From an uncultured Alphaproteobacteria bacterium (GTDB lineage: Bacteria > Pseudomonadota > Alphaproteobacteria > RF32 > CAG-239), in contig CAJUAK010000008.1 of the NCBI GenBank assembly GCA_910584385.1, positions 22,251 to 86,250 on the forward strand: a DNA stretch of 64,000 nucleotides, given 5' to 3'. The stretch's first letter is position 1; the number at the start of each line of letters is the position of its first letter. This document shows, one piece after another, positions 16,489-25,064 of this stretch. The notes under the pieces were generated by a model, which saw only the letters and a list, made by a program, of their open reading frames with translations, did not search any database and was not told the origin of the DNA. Both the position numbers and the translations under genes were made by a program.

Positions 16489-17007
16489 TTAGACCTCGTC
16501 GGCAATCAGCTTATTTTGCACAAAGGCAAAAAGCAAAGAGATAAAAGGATAAACGGCAACCGTAACGCTGTAGCTGAACAACAAAATAGCCCAAGGCATC
16601 GCCTGCCGGTAATAAATAGACACGACAAGCCATTTTGCAAAGAAAACGGCAAAAGACAAAGCCATAAAGCCATACCAGCATAAAGAAAACGGCTTGCCGT
16701 TTAAGAGCCTTTGGACATTTGCCGTCAGAATATACATCAGCAAAAAAGCAAACAAATTCGAGCCAAATGGCCCCGAACTGATAATATCGTTAACCAAGGC
16801 CAAAATAAAAACTGAAAAAACATTAAAAATATCCGAACGATTTAAAATCCAAAAGTAAACGCAAGCCAAACCGACCATAGGCCTTATATTGTTAAAATAT
16901 CCCACGTTTAAAGGGATATAAGACAGCAGCAAAACAAAAAGGGAAACCAACAAGGGCAGCAAACGCCGAAACCCTGAAACGAGATTTTCCTGCAACTCAT
17001 CGCCCAT
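16489..17007 (-). CDS. mreD: Rod-shape protein MreD
   Basis: Small integral membrane protein of the elongasome, about 172 residues with five or six predicted helices and the typical MreD motif GPFGSNLFAFLLMY. Sequence is weakly conserved in this family, but position between mreC and mrdA settles it. The ATG at 17007 overlaps the mreC end by 11 bases and has GGGGAG 10 bases upstream. Confidence 0.93.
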   Translation of the reverse strand: MGDELQENLVSGFRRLLPLLVSLFVLLLSYIPLNVGYFNNIRPMVGLACVYFWILNRSDIFNVFSVFILALVNDIISSGPFGSNLFAFLLMYILTANVQRLLNGKPFSLCWYGFMALSFAVFFAKWLVVSIYYRQAMPWAILLFSYSVTVAVYPFISLLFAFVQNKLIADEV

Positions 17008-17869
17008 CTTGCAGATTCTCCCCGTCGTTTTCAATCAAACCGCCCAAATCATAATCGACGATTTTCAGATATTCCAATTGTTCCAAATTTCCGAAGGTCT
17101 TAACTTTTATATTATTTTTTGCCGTGGAGACAATCTTCCCAATCGGAAGCCCCGGCGGAAAAACGCCTGCCACGCCGGAAGTAACGACAATATCTCCGGG
17201 AACCAAATCAGCTTCTCTCGGCACAAAAATCAATTTAGGCGTCGGGGTATTATCGCCGCTGAGTATTCCTCTGTCGCGGCTTCTTTCAACAACCACCGGA
17301 ATTTTCGAGTTAATATCGCTGACCAAAATAATTTTGGCATAAATATTTCCGACATTTTCCACGCGTCCGACAACGCCTTTGTCGCTGATGGCAATCTGCC
17401 CGCGCTTAATCGGAGAATTCGGCCCGATATAGGCAATCAAAGAATGGGAAAAAGCGTCGCCTTCTTCGGCAATAACCCTGACCGTCGTATATTTTGCTTC
17501 CGGCGGCGTGGCATAATTCATCAGCTCCGCCAAAAGCTTATTTTCAATCTCCAAACCGCGCGCCCGCGCATACAAATTCTGCAAGCGCTCGTTTTCCTGA
17601 AGCAAAAGGAGGTTGGTTTTGCGAATATTTTTCCAATCGCTAAAATAATCATAGACGGCGGCAACCATCTTCGCGGGAATAGACAAGACATCAATTAACG
17701 GGCTTATGGCATCAGTCGCAATAGACGAGGTTTTTTCAACAATAACCGTATCCGTCTTATTAATCATCATCATGACAAAAGCCGTCAGAAACAGCAAAAC
17801 GATAGCAAACTTTTTTGCTAAAAGCCGAATATGACTAAAATGAACAAATAAACTTTTCCGCCGTTTCAT
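16997..17869 (-). CDS. mreC: Rod-shape protein MreC
   Basis: Bitopic periplasmic scaffold that links MreB to PBP2 and RodA. An N-terminal membrane helix (about residues 16-38) is followed by a coiled coil (NLLLLQENERLQNL) and the beta domain with VIAEEGDAFSHS, ISDKGVVGRV and VTSGVAGVFPPGLPIG, all MreC hallmarks. 290 residues from the ATG at 17869. It is separated from mreB by a terminator hairpin. Confidence 0.96.
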   Translation of the reverse strand: MKRRKSLFVHFSHIRLLAKKFAIVLLFLTAFVMMMINKTDTVIVEKTSSIATDAISPLIDVLSIPAKMVAAVYDYFSDWKNIRKTNLLLLQENERLQNLYARARGLEIENKLLAELMNYATPPEAKYTTVRVIAEEGDAFSHSLIAYIGPNSPIKRGQIAISDKGVVGRVENVGNIYAKIILVSDINSKIPVVVERSRDRGILSGDNTPTPKLIFVPREADLVPGDIVVTSGVAGVFPPGLPIGKIVSTAKNNIKVKTFGNLEQLEYLKIVDYDLGGLIENDGENLQDGR

Positions 17870-17883
17870 CAATCAAGCCTGAT

Positions 17884-17920
17884 AAAAAGCCGGCCGCAAA
17901 TCATAACATAAGCGGCCGGC
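17884..17920 (-). terminator. Terminator between mreB and mreC
   Basis: Perfect 9-bp GCCGGCCGC/GCGGCCGGC stem (17889-17897 and 17912-17920) with a 14-base loop, followed on the minus strand by TTTTT. It lies 34 bases after the mreB stop and 14 bases before mreC, so it probably lowers read-through into mreC-mreD-mrdA-rodA. Confidence 0.85.
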
Positions 17921-17954
17921 ACCAAATTTAACTAAAAACGCCGCAGACTGCCTT

Positions 17955-18995
17955 TTAATACATTGAAGAAAGGATAGAACGCAGCTGTCCGATATTTTCC
18001 AATGCCCGGCCGGTTCCTTTAACCACGCAAGCCAAAGGATCTTCAGCAATAGAAACCGGAAGTCCGGTTGCCATGCGCAGCACTTGGTCTAAATTAGCGA
18101 GCAAAGCGCCGCCGCCGGTCAATACGATACCTTTGTCAACAATATCAGCAGCCAGTTCCGGCGCCGTATGTTCCAAAGCCACTTTAACGGCTTCGACAAT
18201 CTGAGAAACAGGTTCGCTCAAACTTTCTGCCACCTGGCGTTCAGTAATCACAATTTCTTTTGGCACGCCGTTCATCAAATCGCGCCCTTTAATTTCAACA
18301 ACACGGCCTTCGCCGGAATCCGGCGGGCAGGCAGACCCGATTTCTTTTTTGATTTTTTCAGCACTGCCTTCGCCAACCAGAAGGTTGTGGTTACGGCGGA
18401 TATAAGAAATAATGGCAGAATCCATTTTATCGCCGCCAACGCGTACAGAACGGGAATAAACAATGCCGCCCAAAGACAAAACAGCAACTTCCGTCGTGCC
18501 GCCGCCAATATCAACGACCATGCTGCCGGTCGGTTCGGTAACCGGGAGATTAGCACCAATCGCCGCAGCCATCGGCTCTTCAATCAGCCAAACCTTGCGG
18601 GCGCCCGCAGCTTCTGCAGATTCCTGAATAGCGCGCCTTTCCACGGCTGTTGAACCGGAAGGGACGCAAACAATTACCATTGGGGATGCGAATGTGCGGC
18701 GGTTATGAACCTTGCGGATGAAATATTTAATCATCTCTTCGGCAATTTCAAAATCAGCAATAACACCATCGCGCAGAGGGCGGATAGCGCTGATATTTCC
18801 GGGCGTACGGCCAAGCATTTGTTTAGCTTCATTGCCAACAGCCAAAACCTGTTTTTTGCCCTTGTATTCTTCAATTGCCACGACAGACGGTTCATTAAGG
18901 ATAACGCCGCGGTCTTTAACATAAACCAAGGTATTTGCCGTTCCCAAATCCATCGCCATATCAGCTGATAGCCAGCCCATTAATTTTGATAACAT
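17955..18995 (-). CDS. mreB: Rod-shape actin homologue MreB
   Basis: Cytoskeletal ATPase forming membrane-bound filaments that guide side-wall synthesis. The phosphate 1 motif DLGTANTLVY, the VVDIGGGTTEVAV phosphate 2 motif, and TGGGALLANLDQ adenosine motif are intact; 346 residues is standard. GGGGA lies 8 bases before the ATG. Head of the mre/mrd cluster, but followed by its own terminator. Confidence 0.98.
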   Translation of the reverse strand: MLSKLMGWLSADMAMDLGTANTLVYVKDRGVILNEPSVVAIEEYKGKKQVLAVGNEAKQMLGRTPGNISAIRPLRDGVIADFEIAEEMIKYFIRKVHNRRTFASPMVIVCVPSGSTAVERRAIQESAEAAGARKVWLIEEPMAAAIGANLPVTEPTGSMVVDIGGGTTEVAVLSLGGIVYSRSVRVGGDKMDSAIISYIRRNHNLLVGEGSAEKIKKEIGSACPPDSGEGRVVEIKGRDLMNGVPKEIVITERQVAESLSEPVSQIVEAVKVALEHTAPELAADIVDKGIVLTGGGALLANLDQVLRMATGLPVSIAEDPLACVVKGTGRALENIGQLRSILSSMY

Positions 18996-19034
18996 AAAAA
19001 AAGTCCCCGTTAATTAAACATGTTTTTAACAATT

Positions 19035-19061
19035 TTTATAACGATATCTGCTTCCGTGCAA
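19035..19061 (-). promoter_or_regulatory. Candidate mreB promoter
   Basis: On the minus strand TTGCAC (19056-19061) and TATAAA (19035-19040) with a 15-base spacer, directly after the miaA stop and 40 bases before mreB. The spacing is short, so this is tentative. Confidence 0.35.
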
Positions 19062-19064
19062 GTC

Positions 19065-20024
19065 TTATAATGTTTTTTTAACACAATTTATTAAAACATC
19101 CAAAATCTGAGATTGCCCGCCATAACAGCATGTTAGCTCAAAATCCGCCTGCAATTGCCGAGAAAACCAGGTTTTCTGGCGTTTTGCATATTGACGGCTC
19201 CGCAATTTTGCAGCAGTTACGGCATCTTCAAGCGAAAGTTTTCCCTTTTCCGCCGCAGCAAGTTCTTTAATGCCGATAATCTGCATCGCCGGACATCCGC
19301 TATCCAAATTTTTGGCAAGCATTTGCCGTGCTTCCATAAAAGCGCCGGCCTCGACCATCTTGTCAAAGCGTTCATCGCAGCGCAAATCAAGCTCTTCTTT
19401 CGGCGGCATGATTTTCACAACAAAAAAACGCGCCCTATCCAATTTTTGCACCATAGGCAGCTTATGCCATTCGCTTAAAGGCTTCTTTGTTTCCAGATAA
19501 ACCTCGAAAGCCCGCCGGATTCTGCAAATATCCTGAGGCGGAATCCTTTCTGCCGATTTTTCATCAAAAGCCCGCAAAGCTTCATGCATAGCGGCCGGGC
19601 CCTCTTCTGCCAAACGCCGAGCAACAGCTTCCCGCACCCCATCAGATACAGCAGGAATTGGCGTTGTGCCATAAATCAAATTATTGATATAAAGCCCCGT
19701 TCCGCCAACAACGACCGGGAGTTTCCGGCGCAAACGGCAATCCTGAATTTGGGCAATTGCCAAATCCAGCCAATCAACAACATTGCCATTTTTTTCAGGC
19801 GGATAAATTTCATATAAATGGTGCGGCACTGCTTTTTTGGATTCAGCATCGGGGCAAGCTGATAAAATAGGGGCGCCCTGATAAATCTGGCAAGAATCCG
19901 CATTAATAACTTCGCCGTCAAAAGCGCGCGCAATATCCACGGCCAAAGCAGATTTTCCCGAAGCCGTCGGCCCGGCAACAACCACCACCAATGATGTCAG
20001 CAAATTTTCGGCAGCTTGCGGCAA
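19065..20024 (-). CDS. miaA: tRNA dimethylallyltransferase MiaA
   Basis: Adds the isopentenyl group to A37 of tRNAs reading UNN codons. Visible are the P-loop GPTASGKSALA, INADSCQIY, the DWLDLA region and the VGGTGLYINNLIYG motif, plus the C-terminal tRNA-contacting KLRSRQYAKRQKTWFSRQ. About 319 residues. The TTG at 20024 has GGAG 8 bases upstream and overlaps the ddl end by 28 bases, so the pair is coupled; an internal start is possible. Confidence 0.95.
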   Translation of the reverse strand: MPQAAENLLTSLVVVVAGPTASGKSALAVDIARAFDGEVINADSCQIYQGAPILSACPDAESKKAVPHHLYEIYPPEKNGNVVDWLDLAIAQIQDCRLRRKLPVVVGGTGLYINNLIYGTTPIPAVSDGVREAVARRLAEEGPAAMHEALRAFDEKSAERIPPQDICRIRRAFEVYLETKKPLSEWHKLPMVQKLDRARFFVVKIMPPKEELDLRCDERFDKMVEAGAFMEARQMLAKNLDSGCPAMQIIGIKELAAAEKGKLSLEDAVTAAKLRSRQYAKRQKTWFSRQLQADFELTCCYGGQSQILDVLINCVKKTL

Positions 20025-20917
20025 GTCGCGTTCTCCACTAATTTTTCACACAGCTCTTCATAAGAGATTCCTGCATATTTACACTGCTCGGGAACCAATG
20101 ACAAAGGTGTCATGCCCGGATGGGTGTTAATTTCAAGAAGCACGACCCCGTCATCGGGATTATAACGGAAATCGCAGCGGGAAACCGTGTTGCATCCCAG
20201 TTTATTATGCAGCTTAACGGCATAGCGTTTGCAGGTTTCCGAAGCATCTTCCGGAATTTCCGCCGGCAGTTCATGGAATGTTACGCCATCCGTATATTTG
20301 GCTTTATAATCATAAAATTCTTCTTTGGTCTTAAGCTCGGTAATAACGTAAGCCCTGCCGTCAAGAACCATACAGGTCAGTTCTTTTCCGGGGATAAATT
20401 TTTCAATTAAAACTTCTGTGTTTTCATCGTCATAAACAACATTTTTTAAATCTTCCTGCTGGCGGATAATATACACGCCCACGCTTGAACCGTCGCTGAC
20501 CGGCTTAATGACATAAGGCATGGAAACGACCGTTCCTTTCTTCATAAATTCCGCCACAGTCATTTTCTCGCTTGCCGCGACCTTAATCCCCAAAAACTCA
20601 CAAAGGATTTTCGTTAAAAACTTATTCATGCCGACCGCGGAAGCCAACAAGCCGGAATGGGTGTAAGGGACTTGCATCAAATCAAGAAGCCCCTGGATTG
20701 TTCCATCCTCTCCAAAATTTCCGTGCAAAGCGTTAAAAACGGCATCCGGCTGAAAACGCTCAATCGTATCGATAAAGTCGCGGACATTATTCAAATCATA
20801 GGGCAAAACGTCATATCCCCGCTGTTCCAAAGCTTTTGCCACGCCCTTTCCCGTAACAAGGCTCACTTCCCTTTCCGCAGAAAAACCGCCCATCATTACC
20901 AAAATTTTTTTTGACAT
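19997..20917 (-). CDS. ddl: D-alanine--D-alanine ligase
   Basis: ATP-grasp enzyme that joins two D-alanines for the peptidoglycan stem peptide. Shows MMGGFSAEREVSL at the N-terminus, LHGNFGEDG, IKPVSDGSSVGV, and LEINTHPGMTPLSL at the Mg/ATP site. 306 residues from the ATG at 20917, chosen for AAAGGA 7 bases upstream; the open frame runs 46 codons further upstream with no site. Outside a dcw cluster and paired with miaA, which is uncommon. Confidence 0.96.
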   Translation of the reverse strand: MSKKILVMMGGFSAEREVSLVTGKGVAKALEQRGYDVLPYDLNNVRDFIDTIERFQPDAVFNALHGNFGEDGTIQGLLDLMQVPYTHSGLLASAVGMNKFLTKILCEFLGIKVAASEKMTVAEFMKKGTVVSMPYVIKPVSDGSSVGVYIIRQQEDLKNVVYDDENTEVLIEKFIPGKELTCMVLDGRAYVITELKTKEEFYDYKAKYTDGVTFHELPAEIPEDASETCKRYAVKLHNKLGCNTVSRCDFRYNPDDGVVLLEINTHPGMTPLSLVPEQCKYAGISYEELCEKLVENATCRKLPKIC

Positions 20918-20981
20918 TTTACTTTCCTTTGTTAAATTTCGTATTATTATAATGCCAAAAAATAAACAAAGAATAAAAAAT

Positions 20982-21770
20982 ATGAAAAAAAGACTTTCTT
21001 TTATTGCCGCGGCAATATGCCTATATGCCCCCGCGCTGCAGGCTTTCAGCCTCAACCATGAATTTAATGTATTTTTAGGCCCCTTTAATGCCAGCCGGAC
21101 AGAATTTGAATACAGCCTTGGCGATAAGGATTATCAGGTAAACGCAAACGTAAAAACCTTCGGGCTGTTTGATTCTTTATACCCGTTTCATGCCCAATAC
21201 GCCACAACCGGCAAAATCAAAAACAACCAGATGGAAACAACCAGTTACAAATATGAGTCAAAATCCCGTTTTACAAAACGCAGCAAAGAATTGGTTTATG
21301 ACAATAACGGCAATCCGGTATACCGTTTAAGTTCCAAAAACGGCAAAGAAAAAAAAGTTGATATTGACCAAAAATTAAACAGCGGCGACACAACAGACCT
21401 GCAAACCGTTTTTGCAAAATTGGCCAAGCAATTCAATGAAGTGCGTTTTTGCAATTCACGCTTTGAGGTTTTCGATGGCAAGAGGCGTTTTGACGTCATT
21501 TTTGCAGACGAAGGGGAAGAGGAATTAAAAAGCAACGAATTGCAACCTTGGTCGGTCAAAGCTAAAAAATGTTCCATGTACATTGATAAATTAGGCAGCA
21601 ACGGCGATGACTTGCTTTGGCAGTTGACTTCCGACAAACCGATATATTTCTGGATTGCGGAAGAACCGTCAGGAAAACGCCCTTTTATCGTTAAAGTCTA
21701 TGTTGAAAACACGCCGCTTGGCGAATTAAACCTTTACACTACAAAAATTTCCGTTAAGGAGAATAATTAA
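20982..21770 (+). CDS. Periplasmic DUF3108-like protein
   Basis: About 262 residues with a clear signal peptide (MKKRLSFIAAAIC…ALQA). The mature part (SASRTEFEYSLGD-like start, TTSYKYESKSRFTKR, EVFDGKRRFDVIF) follows the DUF3108 pattern seen in proteobacterial envelope proteins of unknown role. The ATG at 20982 is preferred because it starts the signal peptide; an ATG ten codons earlier is possible. No strong ribosome site. Its stop overlaps the next ATG by one base, so it is coupled to the U32 gene. Confidence 0.7.
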   Translation: MKKRLSFIAAAICLYAPALQAFSLNHEFNVFLGPFNASRTEFEYSLGDKDYQVNANVKTFGLFDSLYPFHAQYATTGKIKNNQMETTSYKYESKSRFTKRSKELVYDNNGNPVYRLSSKNGKEKKVDIDQKLNSGDTTDLQTVFAKLAKQFNEVRFCNSRFEVFDGKRRFDVIFADEGEEELKSNELQPWSVKAKKCSMYIDKLGSNGDDLLWQLTSDKPIYFWIAEEPSGKRPFIVKVYVENTPLGELNLYTTKISVKENN

Positions 21771-23167
21771 TGCAACGCAAATCCGAACTTTTATTGCCCG
21801 CCGGCTCTCTGCTCAAGATGAAAACAGCCGTTTTGTACGGTGCTGATGCCGTATATGCCGGCACACCGGACATGAGCCTCCGCACCCAGTCAAAAATATC
21901 TCTGGAAGACCTGCAGGAAGGAATAGATTTCATCCATAAAAACGGCAAAAAAATATATCTGACACTAAATTTGTTTATGCATAACCGAGATGTCGAAAAA
22001 CTTCCCCAATTTACAAAGACGCTAAGGGAGCTCCACCCGGACGGGGTTTTGATTGCCGACCCCGGCGTCTTCCAATATCTGAAAGACAACGCACCGGAAT
22101 TAAACCGTTTTGTTTCCACACAGGCAAACATATGCTCCGCCCAAGCCGTTAAATTTTGGCAGCAGCAAGGGGCGAAGCTCTGCGTTTTGGGAAGAGAAGT
22201 TACTTTTGAAGAAATGAAAGAAATTCGGGAACAATGCCCGGAAATCTTATTGGAATGTTTTATTCACGGCGCCATGTGCATGTCTTATTCCGGACGCTGC
22301 CTGATTTCAAATTATCTTGCCGACCGCAGCGCCAACCAAGGCAAATGCGCCCATTGCTGCCGCTGGCATTATAAGCTGCATCTGCGCCTCAAAGACGGAA
22401 GCATTAAAGAAATAGAAGTTAATGAACAAAACAAAGACGCTTTCGAATTTTTGTTGGAAGAAGAATTCCGCCCCGGAGAATATTATGAAATCATGGAAGA
22501 TGAACACGGCGGATATCTGCTTAATTCAAAAGACATGTGCCTGCTTCCCAGATTAAAAGACATCTTAAGCATCGGGATGGATTCCCTCAAAATCGAAGGG
22601 CGCAACAAAACCGAATACTACGCAGGCACCGTCGCCCGCGCCTACCGCACGGCAATTGACGATTATTACGCCAACCCCAATGAATGGAATTATGAAAAAT
22701 ACATGGGCGATTTAAACACGCTCCAAAACAGGGGATATTGTTTAGGTTTCCATGACGGCAAACTCACCAACATCAGCCAGAATTATGAATATACCCGAAC
22801 CTTGGGCGATTGGCTTTTTGCCGGTTCAATCATAAAATGGGAAGGCGATGAAGCTTTGTTTGAAATACGCAATTACATCAATTCCGGAGAATTTATCGAT
22901 TTCCTGATTCCCGGCAGCCTAAATAACATCCGGTTGGTTTTCAAAGAATTCCAAGATGCCGCAACCGGAGAAATAACATCAAAAGTATCGGCCGGGCAAG
23001 GCAAAACAATCCGCATTCGCCCGCAGGACTGGGATTTGCCCATTGAACAAATCAAAAAGCTTTTGCCCCAATACAGCCTTGCACGCAAACCGGCAAATCT
23101 GAATGCAGGGCAAGATACAATGCTCGCCAGAAAGAAAAACGAATTCATAACGCTTTGCAGCAAATAA
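21770..23167 (+). CDS. U32 peptidase-family protein (TrhP/YegQ-like)
   Basis: 465 residues with the U32 signature around ECFIHGAMCMSYSGRCLISN, followed by CAHCCRW, whose Cys residues fit an Fe-S site. The best-known relatives (YegQ, now TrhP) take part in prephenate-dependent hydroxylation of U34 in tRNA rather than proteolysis; others modify rRNA (RlhA) or ubiquinone (UbiU/V). Full-length and followed by a C-terminal beta domain (GSIIKWEGDEALFEIRN). TrhP-like is the best guess. Its stop codon sits in the loop of a hairpin shared with the opposing gene. Confidence 0.85.
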   Translation: MQRKSELLLPAGSLLKMKTAVLYGADAVYAGTPDMSLRTQSKISLEDLQEGIDFIHKNGKKIYLTLNLFMHNRDVEKLPQFTKTLRELHPDGVLIADPGVFQYLKDNAPELNRFVSTQANICSAQAVKFWQQQGAKLCVLGREVTFEEMKEIREQCPEILLECFIHGAMCMSYSGRCLISNYLADRSANQGKCAHCCRWHYKLHLRLKDGSIKEIEVNEQNKDAFEFLLEEEFRPGEYYEIMEDEHGGYLLNSKDMCLLPRLKDILSIGMDSLKIEGRNKTEYYAGTVARAYRTAIDDYYANPNEWNYEKYMGDLNTLQNRGYCLGFHDGKLTNISQNYEYTRTLGDWLFAGSIIKWEGDEALFEIRNYINSGEFIDFLIPGSLNNIRLVFKEFQDAATGEITSKVSAGQGKTIRIRPQDWDLPIEQIKKLLPQYSLARKPANLNAGQDTMLARKKNEFITLCSK

Positions 23168-23182
23168 TTACTGCAAAGCGTT
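23149..23182. terminator. Inverted repeat holding both convergent stop codons
   Basis: Perfect 12-bp inverted repeat (23149-23160 and 23171-23182). The 10-base loop holds the U32 stop (TAA, 23165-23167) and, on the other strand, the stop of the helical protein gene (23168-23170). It may work as a two-way terminator or RNA 3'-end stabiliser although no long T run follows. Confidence 0.55.
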
Positions 23183-23893
23183 ACGGCGCAAAAAGTCCAA
23201 AATTGTTTTTTTGTTATACGTTTTGCCATTTGCCGTAATAAATTCGCCATCATTAAGAAAATCGTTCAAACGGCGGAGCATGCATTTATATTTGGAAATA
23301 TCCGAAAAAAGATATCTGTCTTCAAGTTCAAATAACCTTGAAAAGAGCTGGAGCTTTTTCTCGCGGCTTTCCTCCACATCCAAATCTGCTTCAATTTCAG
23401 CAACAGCCAACACAGCCGTTTTCTGAATGAGGCGCTTGATTTTTTCAAAATTATCCAAATCTTTTTGACGAAGATACATCTGCTTTAAAATGCTTCCGAT
23501 ATCCAAAATATTTTTGCATTTCTCCGCAAAAGGCACATCCTCAGCCAAGGCGTATTCCAAAGCTTTTTCATAAAGGGACAGCCTTTCACCCTCATTCGGG
23601 CAATCATCTGCCAAAGACTGCAAAGATTTTCTTTTCTGACCCGAAGGCAATTGCTCAATTGCCGCCAGCTTAACCTTAAGCCACTCCTTAGGCGATTCGT
23701 TTTTCAAAAAAACATCCTGGATGTTATTATATGCCCAAGACATAACCGTTTGTGCAAGTTTGTCATCCGGATTATTTTGCCGGCGTCCGATATCAATTAC
23801 TTTTTTATATGCTTCTACTTCTGCGTCAATACCCAAGCCAAGCGCTGCAATTTGAGAAGCATCCCTATAAGCCTGTAAAATATTTTCACGCAT
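23168..23893 (-). CDS. Helical repeat-like protein, unknown
   Basis: 241 residues, charged and almost wholly helical by composition, with pairs of helices such as EAYKKVIDIGRRQNN and SLYEKALEYALAEDV that recall tetratricopeptide repeats. No signal peptide or membrane segment; probably cytosolic. I do not recognise the family. It follows the Cys-rich protein by 9 bases on the same strand, so the two likely form an operon. GGAGG precedes the ATG. Confidence 0.6.
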   Translation of the reverse strand: MRENILQAYRDASQIAALGLGIDAEVEAYKKVIDIGRRQNNPDDKLAQTVMSWAYNNIQDVFLKNESPKEWLKVKLAAIEQLPSGQKRKSLQSLADDCPNEGERLSLYEKALEYALAEDVPFAEKCKNILDIGSILKQMYLRQKDLDNFEKIKRLIQKTAVLAVAEIEADLDVEESREKKLQLFSRLFELEDRYLFSDISKYKCMLRRLNDFLNDGEFITANGKTYNKKTILDFLRRNALQ

Positions 23894-23902
23894 AATCCCC
23901 TC

Positions 23903-24190
23903 CTAATTTTTAGGGGTTTCACCCCCTGTGTGCAGGCAGTAATCATTATTATTAAGCTGATATTCGTCATGTATCGGGCAAGTTTCACATAAACAGCCCT
24001 TGTCTTTATGAATGCAGTTGCTTTTTTCAAAAGCGCAAAACATCCCTTCAAAATGGTCTGCTTCCTTTAAATCTTCCATCAGATGGACGAGATTGCCCGG
24101 CAAATTTTTTAACTTGCATTCCGTGGTATAAGACGGACAATACATACATTTGCATTTTCTTAAATTTTCCCTGGTTCTTGCAACTTGCAT
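23903..24190 (-). CDS. Small Cys-rich protein, DUF2769-like
   Basis: 95 residues with about ten cysteines. The N-terminal KCKCMYCPSY and later CETCPIHDEY recall DUF2769 proteins of methanogens and other anaerobes, thought to bind metal. Cys spacing (C-x-C-x2-C, then C-x6-C-x6-C-x-C-x2-C) suggests one or two metal or Fe-S sites. AGGAGG lies before the ATG. First gene of a pair with the helical protein. Function unknown; family assignment is from pattern memory only. Confidence 0.6.
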   Translation of the reverse strand: MQVARTRENLRKCKCMYCPSYTTECKLKNLPGNLVHLMEDLKEADHFEGMFCAFEKSNCIHKDKGCLCETCPIHDEYQLNNNDYCLHTGGETPKN

Positions 24191-24243
24191 ATTTTCCTCC
24201 TAAAAATAAATTAACCTGAACAAACTGGAAATATGCACTAATC

Positions 24244-24270
24244 AAAAAAAGCCAAGATATAAAAACGGCT
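24244..24270 (-). terminator. Weak terminator after acyP
   Basis: Short AGCC/GGCT stem (24250-24253 and 24267-24270) followed on the minus strand by seven T. The stem is weak, but position just after the acyP stop and the T run support a terminator for the rluC-asmA-atp12-acyP operon. Confidence 0.4.
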
Positions 24271-24559
24271 ATACCCGCTTAAAAACGCCGCTTTCAATTG
24301 GCGGCAGAAAAGAGCTTATCCGCCCGACAATAAAATTAACCCGATCAACGCGGGACAACGCCGGCCCCTTATGGCAGGCCAAAACCATCGCGTCTATTTT
24401 TTCTTCCTCACCGCGCATTAAAACTTCTACAGAGCCATTTGCCGCATTATGAACCCAACCGGAAATGCCGCCGATTTCTTGCGCCTTTTTAACCGCCCAA
24501 TAACGGAACCCTATTCCCTGGACACGACCTTCAATACGGATATAAACTTCTTTTTCCAT
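24269..24559 (-). CDS. acyP: Acylphosphatase
   Basis: Small cytosolic enzyme that hydrolyses acyl phosphates. The active-site loop GRVQGIGFRYW holds the phosphate-binding Arg, and GWVHNAANGSVEV holds the catalytic Asn. 96 residues with the normal N-terminal part; the tail is a few residues longer than usual. Its ATG shares a base with the end of the Atp12-like gene. Confidence 0.93.
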   Translation of the reverse strand: MEKEVYIRIEGRVQGIGFRYWAVKKAQEIGGISGWVHNAANGSVEVLMRGEEEKIDAMVLACHKGPALSRVDRVNFIVGRISSFLPPIESGVFKRV

Positions 24560-25056
24560 CAGTTTTTTAAAAAAGCCTCTATTGCTGAGAGTTCTTTCAA
24601 AATATCATCGCGCCGGCTTTGGGCTTCTTCATCCACGCCCCAATGCTCAGCCTGCCAAAGTTCTTCGACAAGTGCCGCATTATAAGCTTCTTTGGCGCTG
24701 ATTTTTCCTTTGACCAGAGCGCAGGCCAACAAAACAGAACGCATAAGCAGCGCCGCGGCAAATAAGGCCGCAAGCTGCTTGTCATCCAGGCTTTCCATAA
24801 ATTGGCGCAGTTTGTCTCCGGCCTTTTCATCTTGCCCGGGAACATCAAGGGAATGGGTAATCTTATACTCATTAGCCAAAGTCTGCCCAACCCATTTTAA
24901 AACAGGCGACCATAACAATTCCTGCCTTTTTGCCAAATCTGCATTTGTTCCCCAAAACAAAAGCAAATCCGTTGCTGAAAATTGAATCAGCTTATCAATA
25001 ATTTCTTCTCTGTTTTGGGAAATTTGTTGAACAGATTCCTCTAATTTTTTCTGCAT
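24559..25056 (-). CDS. Atp12-like F1-ATPase assembly chaperone, short form
   Basis: 165 residues matching the C-terminal helical domain of Atp12 proteins: FSATDLLLFW, then QELLWSPVLKW (family WDPLLDW), and WQAEHWGVDEEAQSR (family WQIEQWGEDEEA). Atp12 helps assemble the F1 alpha subunit and is found in Alphaproteobacteria and mitochondria. The N-terminal beta domain of about 70-90 residues is missing and no remnant is seen upstream, where the AsmA gene lies only 8 bases away. It may be a natural short form or have drifted from its role. Confidence 0.72.
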   Translation of the reverse strand: MQKKLEESVQQISQNREEIIDKLIQFSATDLLLFWGTNADLAKRQELLWSPVLKWVGQTLANEYKITHSLDVPGQDEKAGDKLRQFMESLDDKQLAALFAAALLMRSVLLACALVKGKISAKEAYNAALVEELWQAEHWGVDEEAQSRRDDILKELSAIEAFLKN

Positions 25057-25064
25057 AATAACTC

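Noticed and set aside
20918..21055. Hydrophobic N-terminal extension of ddl
   Set aside because: The extra 46 residues look like a membrane helix but lie before the AAAGGA site; the family begins at MSKKILVMMGG.
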